A DNA stretch of 64,000 bases from Mimachlamys varia. Its lineage: Eukaryota; Mollusca; Bivalvia; Pectinida; Pectinidae. The notes beneath the pieces are model-generated. The model saw nothing but the letters and a program-made list of their open reading frames with translations. It had not been told where the DNA came from and did no database searches. The DNA is taken from the NCBI GenBank assembly GCA_947623455.1, contig OX392527.1, forward strand, positions 5,824,001 to 5,888,000, in the 5' to 3' direction. Shown piece by piece: positions 32,166 to 44,934 of the stretch (position 1 is the first letter of the stretch; every line of letters begins with the position of its first letter). The position numbers and the translations under genes were made by a program.

Positions 32166-35100
32166 TATTTCCTTAAAGGATTTGTGCAACGAAAAGTGAA
32201 AATTTTATGTTTGGTAAAAGTCATGTTTTAAAACCATATTCAAACACCCAATCTTTGCTTGCAAGCGTGGTCTGGTTACTTTGTGTAGACACAATTATAA
32301 GGTCATTTTCGCCGACCTCTAAATTATGCATATACGTACAATATACTTTTTAAAACGAAAGTTCATGCATACTTTTAATTTGTATTGGCAAAAATGGTGT
32401 TTTGTGGGGCATTTGAATGCTAATTTCGTTCGTCATCCCGAAAAATACAGTAGTCAAGAGATGGACACCCTGTCGAAACATTACAAATCATGGGCGTGCC
32501 ATTCACAAGGGATTAGTGATCTAACACAAACGTGACACTAATTAGTTGATTGGTCAGTGAATTCACCTCGATAAGACAGGTGGATGGTAACATTTTACCT
32601 TTATACTGCTACATATATACTGACATCAGTCAGGATGACGAAACCTGTACCAGAGTCATAAAAACGATACATATGTACAATGTACACCAGGCAACCAAAT
32701 TTATATGTATACCAATTTGACGAAAATAACAAGAATTAATGTTTATCTCCAAATTATTTTCGCATTTTACGGTACTTGTAGAACATGTATGTAATCAGGG
32801 CCTAATTTTTACTTGTTCTGTGAATCCGAAAAGAAGATGGAATGTAAATCCAACATTATTTTAATTTATAAAGTGTTCAGTTGTATCACGGAATTGGATT
32901 GGATTTTGCTATCTAGGTCCTTGGTTGTATGTTTATATGTGGGTTATAGAAAGCAAATAACCGAATTATAACTTTTAAGGAATTCTTTTATTTATTTATT
33001 TTTTGGTGGGGAGGGGGGGGGGGATCGGAACGTCCAGAGTGTCTATATCCGAGTTACATTAATAAACTTTTTTTTAATATTAACATTAATGTGAGCTTTT
33101 AGATATTTCATAAATTCTTCATCTTCATCTTTGCTAGTTACCTAATGCAAATAACCCCCCGAGGTCATCACAGGTGTGATATGACTTACCTGTGATATCA
33201 AAGGGATGCGCGGCAAGTGGAGGTAAAAAGACAATCGGTACATGCAATTATAATATTATAAACCCTGTCAAATTATCTCAGATAATAATTAAATGTACAT
33301 TGCTATGTACATTATTACGCCCAATATACATATATTTTGTATTCAGTGGAAAAAATATGAATTATCCCACGCAGAGACCGACACTGGAATACTATCGAAA
33401 GTCCAGTTTTTCTGAGACAAATCTAAGATGGGAATGTTCCATAACACATTTAAAATAATCACATCTTAAAACTGTTTGTATTTCTGAGCTGACGTAAAAT
33501 AAATGAAAATAAGAACTTTCGTATTAACATTTATCTACTGTGATACCAACCTTGTAATTAATTCCGTAAAAAGACATGATACATATTATTATAAATGTTG
33601 TGAGTTCCTCTGCTTTCTTGGGTATAAAAGGCACTCAACTAGTCTGACTGGCTCTCATTGTTGATATGAAAGCACATGCGACACCTCTATAGGCCTAACC
33701 AGCCATTAAAATGGAATATAGTAAAGGAATTGCTGAGGCAAAGGAAACAGTTATGTACACCAAAATGTGCATTGCAACTCTTGAAGGCACTTTAATTTGC
33801 AATTGGTCTTCTAATTGCTACTTCATTTCACTGTCAATCATTCAACATTGCCGAAATCATGCATTTCTGTTGTTAGGGCTGTTAGGTATTCTTTTATGTA
33901 TCTGAAAAAATGAAATCAGACTTTAGTTTAAACATAAGTGTTTACTGGGTAAATAACACCTAGCAATGCATGAACAAAATAAGCACAGCATTACAAAGTT
34001 TTGATTAAATGTTGCATGTTTAACATGATATATATTTATACTGTTATGCAAATGAATTAAGAGGAGAATATTCAAACTTTCTTAGGACTTCAGAACATCA
34101 TACATGTACGTTGTTGGGAACCTAATACAAGATATTGTTGTGTGTGTGTTACGTCATCTTTGACAAAGCTTTTTAGTACTATTGTGTTTTAGTGCAGTAT
34201 GAATATGGCATATACGTGTATGCTTACATATTGTGATCGCCATCCTATTTTCTTTGTAACACACAAACTTGCAGAATGTACCCAAAAATGATGATATGAT
34301 TGAGAAAACCCATAGGTTATAAGCTGTCACTAGCTTAATACTCAATTTGATTTTTACTGAAACACTGATGTCAAAACATTGACATATTTGTATTTAGCTA
34401 TGATCAAGATTCACAATAGACAGTAATACAAATTCTTACCATTAGCAATTACATTAAGAGTAACACAGGTTAGACATGTAATTGCATGAACTTATAATTT
34501 TGATATGTATATATTTTATATATCTTTGGATGTTGTTAGTCCTGGCTTATCAATTTTTGGATTTCCTCAATATCCGTATCTTCCAAATGTATATATATAT
34601 GTCAATCTTGTTGATACTATGCGAGTTATCTGAACTGTTTCCAGCATTTCATCTCTGAATGACTAATCTGATCAGTAAAAAGACATTGTCAGTGTGGAAG
34701 GTGTATATTCTCAAAATGTGTAGCCACTGAACCAGACTTTCCTGCAAGATGTTGTTTTAGCACACAGGCTAGAGGCTTCCATGCATCCAATTCCTTTCTC
34801 TTGTAAAGAGACCAAAAAAGGTCCCTTTGAAATTGAAAATGAAGAGGCCTGGTATGCTTCTAGATGTTGTTCAGATTTGGGGTCATCAAATTTTTGATGT
34901 TGGAAACGCTTATGATTTCCTTTTCTTCAGGTTACATGTATAAGTCTAAAAGTTGCATCAGTTATAATTCAAGGTGTCTGTTATTTTGCTAAATGTAGCA
35001 TCTATAGTCGCTTAAAATATGGCCGACCATCAGAAATTAAAGATGAACCTGTACAAAGATAATTTTGGGCATTCAATAGAAAATACATAAATTGTAATGA

Positions 35101-35540
35101 CTGGTAGAACTTGTGTTCTGTCTTGTACATTATAACAGATTTATATTTTTTTCTAACAAGATTTGAAATGCAATATATTGCCCTGATTATGATTTTTTTA
35201 CCTTGTCTATTCGAAAAAAAGAGGGGCTTATGTTGTCAACCCATGTCAACATAGCCAATGTTAAAATTTGTTGACAAAGTTTGGAAACATTCTGTAAATC
35301 ATTCAATATTTGTACTATAAAGTTGTAATTTGGTATTTTGGACTTTAATTAAGGGACACAAGAATGTAATATATGGAATGAAAGAGGATTTTTTTTTCAA
35401 AAAAAAAGATAAACAAGTTTTTTTTAACTTTCCAAGGCTCAAATCCAAGGTTAAAGTTTTTTTTATATTACTGTGCTGAAAATGCAAATAAATAATTTTT
35501 ATTTTAACGTAATGTGTATGTGTACTTAAATGAGCTTGTT
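32166..35540. other. AT-rich interior of the large element, no clear gene
   Basis: Low-complexity and AT-rich sequence with a G run at 33005-33023. Open frames are under 90 codons and show no recognisable motif, apart from the TATA-associated small frame listed at 33621-33905. I recognise no polymerase, integrase or transposase fragment here. Confidence 0.45.
33621..33905 (+). CDS. Candidate small gene: TATA box plus 64-codon ORF
   Basis: A consensus-like GGTATAAAAGGC stands at 33621-33632. The first ATG of an open frame lies at 33711, about 60 bp after the expected transcription start near 33655, with the context aaaATGg. The 64-residue product starts MEYSKGIAEAKETVMY and ends in a hydrophobic stretch (FLLLGLLGILLCI) that could be a C-terminal membrane anchor. 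I do not recognise the protein. It could be a gene carried by the large element or chance. Length alone gives no support. Confidence 0.25.
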
Positions 35541-35944
35541 TGTCAGCTGTACATGACGGTCCCTCTACAGATTGTGTAGAAAAGTGTCCTCAAGAACTGC
35601 TGAATGGATTTCAATGACACCACAGATCAGTTGTTTCTGAAACTGTTACATATGGGAAAACAAAGCAGGTTTCTGATTGGTCAAAATTCAAATGTTGTCT
35701 GATTAAGCTGAAAATTGACAATATTATTATTGTTATATTAATTACACCTAAACAGTATATATAAAAATATGATGTTAACCTTTGGATATGCACTTATTCA
35801 AGATAAAACTGTGTTCAGATTTTGTTTTATGACCCCATCATTGTTAATAGTACATATTGCTAATCATTATACTACTACATATGTACATGCAAAAATTGAA
35901 TGATATTTAGCTGAGAATGAAAAAAAAATCCAAAAATATCATTT

Positions 35945-36160
35945 ATAGGGTGATGGGGTAGCACAGTGGTTTGTGGGTTGGATTCTCTGATCGGACATGA
36001 AAGGGTATGGGGTAACCTGCTGGATCCATAGGTTTTCTCAATGAACTTCGCTGTCCTTCCACTATAAAGAGCCCTTGTGGCTTAAAATTGTGCTAATATC
36101 TGAGCCAGCAAGAGTGGTCTAAGTAAGGTAACCTCTTTATAATTGTTGTGAAAAAATAAA
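35945..36160 (+). mobile_element. tRNA-derived SINE-like repeat
   Basis: The head reads ggggtagcacagtggttt, an A-box-like string near 35958-35969, followed by a decayed B box near gattctctgatc. The body has 'catgaaagggtatggggtaa' and 'ggttttctcaatgaac', phrases typical of invertebrate SINEs with a tRNA head. The tail runs into aaaaaataaagtttac. Boundaries are approximate. Confidence 0.55.
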
Positions 36161-37859
36161 GTTTACATTTCACAAATTTTACAAAAAAATCATTTTATTG
36201 AATAAACTAATATAGTCAATTTTGCCCCTTCCCCACAAGGGAATGTGAATTACAGAGGACATGAAATTCACAATTTTGATAAAACACCTTAAAACCAATC
36301 GACGTATGAAGATGATTTGATTCCAGCACATCATCTGGGTCAAAAGAAGGTTGTTGAGATTTTAAACAATTTAACCAATTTGAGTCCTTCCCCTCATCTA
36401 CATTAATTGGGGGAAATGTCTCCTTGTTGTACATGGTAATTGTGAGCTCACAGATATCAGACACTATCAGACCCTGAGTAACTACTGTCATTATCAGGGT
36501 ACCCTGAATATTACAAACAGTCAAACACAGTAGCTAACTGAGGCTGTTTCTATTGCTGCCAACCTGCACATTATAACTCCCCCTCCTAAAGATTTGTCCT
36601 AGCCACTTATATAATATGTTCAAAAGACAAATATCTTAAAAGTTAGTGTCTGGCATATAACTTCTCAACTATTTAATGAATATGTTTATATATATATTTT
36701 GTACCTTTAATTATCCTCCTATATCTGCCATATATATACATACCTAGCTGGCAACACTTCTAAGCAAACTCCTATAATTACAGATTAAATATGATTGTAA
36801 GCTTCATTTCATTTTCGTTTCATTTTTTTCACTGATGTCGCTGTTATTTAAAAATCCTATAATCCTTTTGAATAATGATTCCTACATGTCATTTACTGTG
36901 AAATCATAACTTGTAGTAGTGTATTAACTATAATAAATCACTAATATCTGTATAATTATGAAGCTAACAATGCTTCAGACCTAGGTGTTCTCTAGATCAG
37001 TGTAAGAGCTGCTATTGCTTGCATGTAGGCCTGGATACATATGAGGATTTACATTATGAAGGGGTGCAATCTTGGTGAAAATGTATGGGGTGGGAAATAA
37101 TGAGATTGTTGGACAGCTAGAGAATCTGCTGGGATTAAGGATAAATTTGATCAGATAGGAGTGTCTGCGCTGACCGGCTGCATAAATATGAGAATGGCTG
37201 GAGAGTGTTATTTAAAAGATAAAGAGTGAAAAGTGGACAATAATTACCTAAATACAGAGTCTGGATACAATATGTGCTACATTGTATATCAAAACGGGGA
37301 CATGTGACACAAACCTTGATGTTGTGGTCATGTATACATGGGCAAAGATGTAATAACAACAAAGCGTTGGGAGATCATAAAAGAAATTATTTAAATGATC
37401 AGGGTGATCGACCACTTTTTCAAGAAAACAATTAAAAACATGAAAGTTTATCAAGCACAACATTCAAGACAGAGCACAAGAAAGCCAAGGGAAACCTAAC
37501 AATTTGTAACAGGATACGAAAAAAACACTGTTATAGCATGTTCCATTCAGCAGAATGTTTCGGTTGTTCCAAGTTGGATCCAATATGGCGGTCTGTAAAA
37601 GGTTTTCGTTTCAGATGTTCAATAAATTGTAAATAGACATAACTGTAACCAGTTACACTGCATTTCATTAGTAAAATATATCATTACAGACTCCTAGTGG
37701 CATCATAGTGTGAAAAACTTGTAAATAAAAACATTTACTCGCATCGTTTTGCAGATTATATGACAGAACCGTTTTGGTTATTTCTGGAAATGTCATTTCT
37801 TTTTCCATTATTAGATTTTTCCAAGTTAGGACATCTGAAACGTTCCGATTAAAGTAATA
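36161..37859. other. Unique AT-rich sequence, no gene seen
   Basis: Open frames are short, including a 102-codon frame on the minus strand at 36216-36524, and none shows a recognisable domain or codon pattern. I assign no function. Confidence 0.4.
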
Positions 37860-37945
37860 CACTATTAGACTTGGGTTCGAACACAGGACCTTCGGAACTG
37901 TAGATGGATGCTCAACCAATTGAGCTATCTTGTCGCTGACGATCA
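37860..37945 (-). mobile_element. tRNA-derived SINE head, minus strand
   Basis: On the minus strand the sequence reads tagctcaattggttgagca (A box and D-arm, 37909-37927) and gtgttcgaaccc (B box, 37872-37884). The spacing fits a tRNA, but the acceptor and anticodon stems do not pair well, so I call it a SINE head or tRNA relic rather than a working tRNA gene. Confidence 0.6.
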
Positions 37946-38029
37946 ACCCAGTCTAGATCAGCTACATATTTATAAGAATTTGGAGGATGATACATCAAGT
38001 ATTTCTCAAGAAATAGTGATAACGATCAT

Positions 38030-38320
38030 TTGTCAAAATCTAAGATGGCCACCTGTCGGCCATTTTGTTTTATGATCCGTCCCATAATCAAAAGGTTACA
38101 GCTAAGAGGAATCTCTCAGTAAAATTTGAGAATAGAAATTCTTGAAAGAGCGGGAAGAAACTTTCATTGTCGAAATTTAAGATTACCGCTGGTCAGCCAA
38201 TTGTTTTTATTCTGATACAGGGACAAAGAGGCAATCTACTGATGAAATTTGAAAAAAAAAATCCCAGGTTGCCACCTGTCAGCCATTTTTTTTTATCATT
38301 CCCTAAATCAAAAGATGACT
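38030..38320. repeat. Decayed repeat with 'gccacctgtcggccat' phrases
   Basis: Three related stretches near 38035, 38172 and 38258 share aagatggccacctgtc, cagccatttt and 'aatcaaaag' phrases. This looks like an old tandem or dispersed repeat. No coding content. Confidence 0.4.
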
Positions 38321-39590
38321 AGAATAAGAAATTATACAAAAAATTGTTTGGACTGACCATGATGGACAGAGGGCAATTTGATATGCCAATGATGATGGTG
38401 GGCTGAAATGCAGGAATTCATCAATTGTTTGGAAACGTTTGCATGTCAATAAATAATTACAACTCATGCTACTTGAGTTTGCTATCTACAAAGTAAACAG
38501 ATAATCCTATTTTATTTCATTTTACCTCATGTGGAAAATGGGAACACAGCTGTGACATGTACACGTGTACCCGTTATACTCACTAGGTGTGGTGTCTGTT
38601 CCTAAGTAATTCCTTCCATGGCTTGATCAAAATAGTTGGTAGTCTCTCGCAGTTTGACAGTGGGTAATGATCATATTGAAGCACAAAATTTCCTTGCATT
38701 GATACAAAATACAAAATTACCCACTTCTAAAATCTGTGCTATGTACATTGCCTCTTCTTCAAGGCTATATACTCTAGTTCACATAGAAGACATGACATTA
38801 AGCTTATCAGCTTCTTGAGACGGGATAGAATATCACTGATAAAACTTTATACACTGTACCATACGAAATTGATAAATAAACAAGAGGGATGGTTTCACTG
38901 CTGACCACCACATGCCCCCCTCCTCTTGTGTTCTGCAGAACCATCAGCTTATAGATATTATCAGTGTCTGGACTCACGAGCCCTTTGTAAACTATAGGAT
39001 TTTAGGTCTGGAGATAAATTATTATGGCCCTATAATCTGGTTGTATATGATGGCAATTTTTCTAATTTTGTCATGCACTGTACATGTCAAACAATGACGT
39101 TCAATGTTCTAAAGGCATATTACTTACGAAGTGTTACCCTCAAAGTCTCTTAGATACAAATTACAAAACTCAAAATGTTGTGTTAAAGGACGAACTAGTT
39201 TAAAATCCCACTGGACAGCAATAAAGGAGGGGGAGGAGGGAGGCAGGGCTTATCTACAGCATGGGTTGCTAGGGCCACATACTTACCACACATTAATAAT
39301 AGGAGGGTGTAAATATTTGATATGAAAACTCTGCAAAAAACATTCGCCATTATGAATGGGGTAAAATTAAAGTTAATATCTCCTTTGATCTCTCAGAATG
39401 ACTCTACTAAACTTATGATAAGGTGCTGTTGTAGTAGTCCTCAAGGGTTAACATATATAGACGTGTACATACCTCAAGGCCTGATCTGGGACTGACTTAT
39501 AATATGGGTGCAGTCTAATATCATTTCACATCGTTATCAGGTGACAAATTGGTAGGATATACAGCTCAGCATCACCCCAACAGGTACGAT
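38321..39590. other. Unique sequence, no gene seen
   Basis: AT-rich with only short open frames (60 codons or so). Nothing recognisable. A gggggaggagggaggcagg purine stretch lies near 39227-39245. Confidence 0.4.
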
Positions 39591-40757
39591 AAAGGCCGAG
39601 ATTCAGTGCAATTTGAGTATCTTGGTGTTATCTGGACCATTGACAGTATCAATTAATTTTGTCCAGGCAGAGCTACACTGCTAGCTCCCTAAGGTCTAGT
39701 TTACACTGAAGGGGAAACACACACATGTGCCTGCAGTGCTCTACAGTGAAGTGTGGGGACAAGCTATAAGCCATGAATGTGTTTGTTTACAAATACCTCT
39801 GTCTTGCTACACAGGTAGATTTGAACGCAAGAAACTAAATAAATTGCATTGCTTGAAGTAATCAAATTTTAAGATTTAAATGAAGAATTGATGAAAATAT
39901 AAGACAAAGTTATTTATATAATTCATACCAAATGTGGTTTACACAATTTATAATCAGTATCGCTGACACATTAATTACTGTACATTAATTCATTCCATAC
40001 TATGAATATTCCAAGCATTTTGCATCAGAAAAATTGTATCACAATTGGAAATATAATTTGAAATATATATAAAAATAAAAATGTTTTTTGGGCATATCAT
40101 AGTATAATTTGTAAATCAAAAATACAATCTGTCCAACCCAGATGTCAACAGGACCGATCTTTGTGGTGGTCTGTAGTTTGCTCATGGTACGCAAATTTCA
40201 ATATTTGAAATATAAACGTTTCCATAAAAGTATACACCAATGAAACGATCTATACATAACAATTAATTATTTACAACAATGAAAAAAAGAATAGTTATGA
40301 CGAGTTGTTATAGTGGATTTAGCTGCTTCACATTCTCGAAAACATTAAAATAATGAAGGTCTAAGAAATGTTCAATTTCTTTCCAACGAAATATTCAATT
40401 TGATGGTCGTTTGCCTAGTGCAATTTGGGATAAGAATAAACAGGTTGTTTTTAGAAAGAATCATAATAAGAATTAGACAATGGTTTTGTCCAGTTAAACA
40501 ACAATACCAATCACTGGAATAAATTTCCCAATACACATTTGTATGTCTCCACAAGATTTTTAAAATTTGAAGTCAAAATCACAAGAATAATTCTACAGTC
40601 TCAATATGTATTTCAAATGTAACTGTATAATCAAAAGCTTATGAAAAAAATACATAGATTAAAAATGTATCATTTCAAAGTGAAAATTCTCACACTGTAG
40701 AAGTGTCAAAATACTGTTACTGCAACACTTTTGCACAGCACTAGTGACTTGGTATAT

Positions 40758-42497
40758 CTAGTTAGTCACTGTCACTATCGTAGCTATCGGCACTATTGTC
40801 AACCATATTTCCTCCTCCTCGTCCTCATCACTAGCATTATTTCCAGGCTGGTCATTTTCGACTTGCAGGAAGTCAAGCATATGAACCCAAATATCAACCA
40901 CAAAGTTGTAGGTTTTAGAAACATATGGTTTTTTGCCTGTCCGACGTCTATTGTGCTGAACACACACATTCCTGTTAATAGACGTATGTCCTCTTCCCAC
41001 ATGTTCATTCCAGTCTAAGACAGCGAGATCGATTCTCAACTGGTACATGATATTCTTATAATGAATCCTCTTATCCAGGTAGATGAGGCAGGTATTGTTG
41101 AAGCTTTCAATATGTGTCCTTCGACATCATGTAATCTTCTGCATTTTTGTAAACTGTCAGGTCATGCAGAGTTTTTTGAAGAAGGTTGACAGCAACCTGA
41201 TCAGTGATGACAGTTGACGAAGGTACATGATCCTGTCGTCTACAGTTGGAGTTCACATCACAGTGATCGTGCACGTTTTGAAAATGAAAGATGCAAACAT
41301 CGATCAGCTCTCGCATCCTCTGAGCATTCTGCTCACAATTTTCAATGGACCAGTAAACATGGTTCCTAATTTCTGCCCCCTTGTCTCTCAACTGTGGGTG
41401 CCATGTTGTCCCCATAGACCTCTTCATACCTTTTCCAATTTTGGTCATCACCTTTGTAATTGGCTTGGCTGCATGACATCGTTCATTTGTATTGGTTGTA
41501 TTTGGACGTTCTTTCACAATCTTATTCACCGCCATGTTACGATCATGTGCATGATTCCTTACATGTATCCCACACTCGTCAAAACTCTCATACATCCGAG
41601 TACATCCAACTTGCTTATGTTTCTGGGAACATCTTTCGTCTGCTTTCGTCTGAATGTCAACAACTTGGTGTGTTTTTTGGCCGAGTGCAACGTGGTCCGT
41701 ATGGTAGGAATTCTTCCTACAAGCATGACGGGCATCAGTCATTATGGATATGCCCTCCTCCTCAATATCATTTTTCTCTTCATTTTTTGCCATATTCACT
41801 GATGTTTTTCTCAGCAAATTAACTATAGTTCCCATACTCTGAAGCACATTTGCACGAAAGTGTTGGCTGGTCAATCCACATTTGGCAAATTTACTGAATT
41901 TTTCATACTGTAATGGCATCATTCCACTACATAGGTAAACCATCACTATTTTGTGGTTGACAACTAAATTGCCATTGACAGATTCCGATGATGTCCATCG
42001 CAGGTTATGTCCCTGAGAGCACGAATAGTCAACATGGATAACATGTCCACTCTTTGAAATGTCCTTCACTCTAAATTGGTACATACACTGTCTTGCATGG
42101 TCCTCGATTTTCCCAGGAAAGTCAACAACTGATTGAATATTTCAAATAAACAATTCATCATCAAAATTGTCTCCAACTTTGTCGGGCATCACAATATGTT
42201 CTTGATTTGCAGTTTGTTGTTGTTGGATCTCCGGTAATGAGATTGATTAGACAGATTCCTTGAAAGGAAATGATCTAGCACTCTATCGAAAATAAAAGCA
42301 AGATTTGCTTTCTTTCCAACCAATTCTTTTACAGCAGCCAATTTTGTTTCAAACTGAAGCTTCAAATTGTCGTTCTGTAAATGCAGCTCAATAGTCTTCC
42401 TACAGGTATTGTAAGCATATTCCTTGAAAGACCCATCACTAAGACGCTTTCTCACTTTTTTTCCACTGAAGGTATTCGTTATTTCACTTAGAGCCAT
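40758..42497 (-). pseudogene. Broken DDE-type transposase, Kolobok-like motifs
   Basis: Three minus-strand frames together form one decayed gene. 42497-42189 gives an N-terminal part starting MALSEITNTFSGKKVRKRLS. 42084-41107 gives 325 codons. 41048-40758 gives the C-terminal part with AVLDWNEHV and RRTGKKPYVSKTYNF, ending acidic (ASDEDEEEE). The central frame has TDARH (Asp117), HDRN (Asp181), ERCHAAK (near 201-207) and a W-x-x-Q-L-x-D-K then NHVYWSIENC block. This order resembles Kolobok-type transposases (D.R, TDRH, D.WH..K, NH.YW) as I remember them. Breaks: a frameshift near 42230, an in-frame TGA near 42145, and a frameshift near 41122 after which the frame reads ESFNNTCLIYLDKRIHYKN. 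I infer a dead transposase nested in the large element. Confidence 0.65.
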
Positions 42498-42726
42498 TTT
42501 GAATTTAGTTTAATCAAACTGATGTAATTTTCAAATTTGAAACTGCTGGCTAGATAAAAGAGCCTCACTGATTGGCTATCTGTGTAACACACACGTGCAT
42601 GTATGTGACCTGTATCAAGTTCAAGTGTCATATACACCTTCCCTGTGGACAGGCATGGCTACATACACTATCAAACATTCCCTCACGGAAGAGCAAGAAA
42701 TTGCAATAAAACAACTCTACCAAGAC

Positions 42727-43660
42727 AAGAGGCCCAGAGGGCCTGTATCGCTCACCTGGTTTCATGTGATATGAAACAAGAATGACTCATAAGTGTATGT
42801 GTGGCCCTTCTTGTTATGTCAATATATCATAAGCATTTTTGATGGGTACATGTACATTGCTTTTGTTGTAATTCTAAAAATGTTAGGTTTTTTGGCAAAT
42901 AGTGCATAAATCCTTGAAATGGGTTCAGTGCAGCATCAATATAGCCAAATAGACACTTTTGGCCCCGCCCCCCAGGCCCCTGGGGAGTCAGCCCCATCAT
43001 TTGTATAAATTTGAATCCCAGCCACCTAGGGATGCTACCACTGAAATATAAATGCCATACATTGCTTAGTTCCAGAGAAGAAGTCGTTAATATCAATATT
43101 GCCAAATAGACACTTTTGGCCCCGCCCCCCCCCCCCCCCAGGCCCCTGGGGGGTCAGCCCTATCATTTGTATAAATTTGAATCCCAGCCACCTAGGGATG
43201 CTACCACTGAAATATAAATGCCATACATTGCTTAGTTCCAGAGAAAAAGTCGTTAATATCAATATTGCCAAATAGACAATTTTGGCCCCGCCCCCCCCCC
43301 CCAGGCCCCTGGGGGGTCAGCCCCATCATTTGTATAAATTTGAATCCCAGCCACCTAAGGATGCTACCACTGAAATATAAATGCCATACATTACTTAGTT
43401 CCAGAGAAGAAGTCATTTATATCAATATTGCCAAATGAACCCCTTTTTGCCCCGCCCCTCAGGCCCCTGGGGGGTCAGCCCTATCATTTGTATAAATTTG
43501 AATCCCAGCCACACAGGGATGCTTCCTACCAAATTTAGTTAAATTCTGATCAGTGGTTATGAAAAAGAAGTCAATTGTTGACGGACGGACGGACGACGGA
43601 CGCCGTACGCCACGGTATGGCATAAGCTCACCTTGGTCCTTTGGACCAGGTGAGCTAAAA
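42727..43660. mobile_element. Pearl-like non-autonomous element with four tandem core units
   Basis: The left end is ggcccagagggcctgtatcg ctcacctggt and the right end gaccaggtgagctaaaa, so the tips form an inverted gctcacctggt/accaggtgagc pair. In between, four units of about 160-168 bp begin near 42935, 43092, 43259 and 43420 (caatattgccaaatagacac), each with a ccccgcccc/ggcccctgggg block and ttgaatcccagccacctagg. A ggacggacg microsatellite lies near 43581-43600. Short ends around a tandem core recall bivalve 'pearl' elements. It sits between the transposase relic and the small Cys/His ORF. Confidence 0.75.
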
Positions 43661-43951
43661 ATGGACGGACATACACAAGAACAGGTATGTATTTATATAT
43701 TTTATGAATGTGATAAAATTATTGTGTTATTGTTTCCATTACTAAAATCAAGAAAAGATACTTGAATAAGAGTGTCAATGTTACATGTGCCATCAATGAA
43801 TCATATATTTTACAAGTAGCAAAATATTTAGAGTACTGTGCACCTATGCGTGTTAGGTGTTATAGATCTCTGATCATGATAGAGTATAATTTATAAGGCG
43901 TCATATTGTTTTGGGTTTCAAAGGTGATATCAAAGAAAAAAAAAGTTGGAC

Positions 43952-44377
43952 ATGAAATGTGGTCCTGACACATCTGCACCACATCAATCAGGGAGTTCAA
44001 CTATATCAACGGACACATCTGCACTACAGCAAGATGGTAGTCCATCTGTGTCTAAATTACAAGATTCTGATTGTCCCCATTGTTTCCAGACTCCATGTGT
44101 GACGTCACATAACCACCAATGGTTGGTAAATGGACAAGCTCCATGTGTTGAGAACAGTGTCATCAGAAAAGATAGATATTCTAAATACTGGAAAGTGATA
44201 AGCAATCTTGGAGGATGGAATGATCCTAGATATGTTTTGAAAAAACACAGCATGGAAGAAGGTGAATGGGTTGTAACCCATCAACGTGAAGTTATGCCGG
44301 TGTGTGTACTTTCATGTGTGAGGAATTTATACCCAAATCCTAAAGGACAGCCATACATGGGTCATAGATGGGAATAG
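43952..44377 (+). CDS. Small Cys/His ORF, probable transposon accessory protein
   Basis: An ATG at 43952 opens 141 codons to a TAG at 44377. Residues 41-55 contain CPHC, then C49, H53 and H55, a possible zinc-binding knuckle. The middle reads WLVNGQAPCVENSVIRK and YSKYWKVISNLGGWNDPRY. The end reads REVMPVCVLSCVRNLYPNP then GQPYMGHRWE. I have seen small proteins with this MP.CV...VR..YPNP.G.PY.GH tail next to transposases in invertebrate genomes, but cannot confirm by search. It points away from the transposase relic and could share its element. An upstream ATG at 42655 (MATYTIKHSLTEEQEIAIKQ) might be its original first exon, cut by the pearl-like insertion; that is inference. Confidence 0.5.
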   Translation: MKCGPDTSAPHQSGSSTISTDTSALQQDGSPSVSKLQDSDCPHCFQTPCVTSHNHQWLVNGQAPCVENSVIRKDRYSKYWKVISNLGGWNDPRYVLKKHSMEEGEWVVTHQREVMPVCVLSCVRNLYPNPKGQPYMGHRWE

Positions 44378-44934
44378 GTTTTATACAAAATGTTCATAAA
44401 TCTTCATATATTGTGTGACATAATACTCTGTCAAATAAATATTTTAAATTTAATTTTACATCAATAAATCCTAGGAATAATATTGAACGATATGACATGT
44501 ATTGTTTTGTTTTTCACAGCTAGGTAATGTGAGCACACTTTCAATTCACAGTTATCATGATTGGAGGGGTATCATGTTACACATTACGGTACAGACCAGC
44601 ACCCCTCCCCATACCAGCCAGGTTTGGGCTGCCGACTTGTCACATAAATTAGCTGTAGAGATTAGTTAGCTGGTGGTTTGCCTGGACAACCAAATGCTCT
44701 GAATCTCGGCCTTATCTGACATAAAACAATTAGTTCACCTGCCAGCATCGGTGCACCAGCAGGAAGCAATCCATCTCTACCTTTAACAGGAAACTCTATA
44801 ATTGAACATAACATTGTTTCAATTACACTTGTACAGTCATTAATGTAATCTCAACACGGAGGTATAAACATGCAAGTTTGCTTTCGGGCCTTCTAAGTTA
44901 AGACAAAGTTTATGTTTCCACCAGTATATCCCTT

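Noticed and set aside
37870..37936. Functional tRNA gene, minus strand
   Set aside because: A and B boxes are good but acceptor and anticodon stems do not pair, so it is a SINE head or relic.
41227..41822. Plus-strand frames of 120-190 codons opposite the transposase relic
   Set aside because: They are antisense shadows of the minus-strand transposase frame, which has recognisable motifs.
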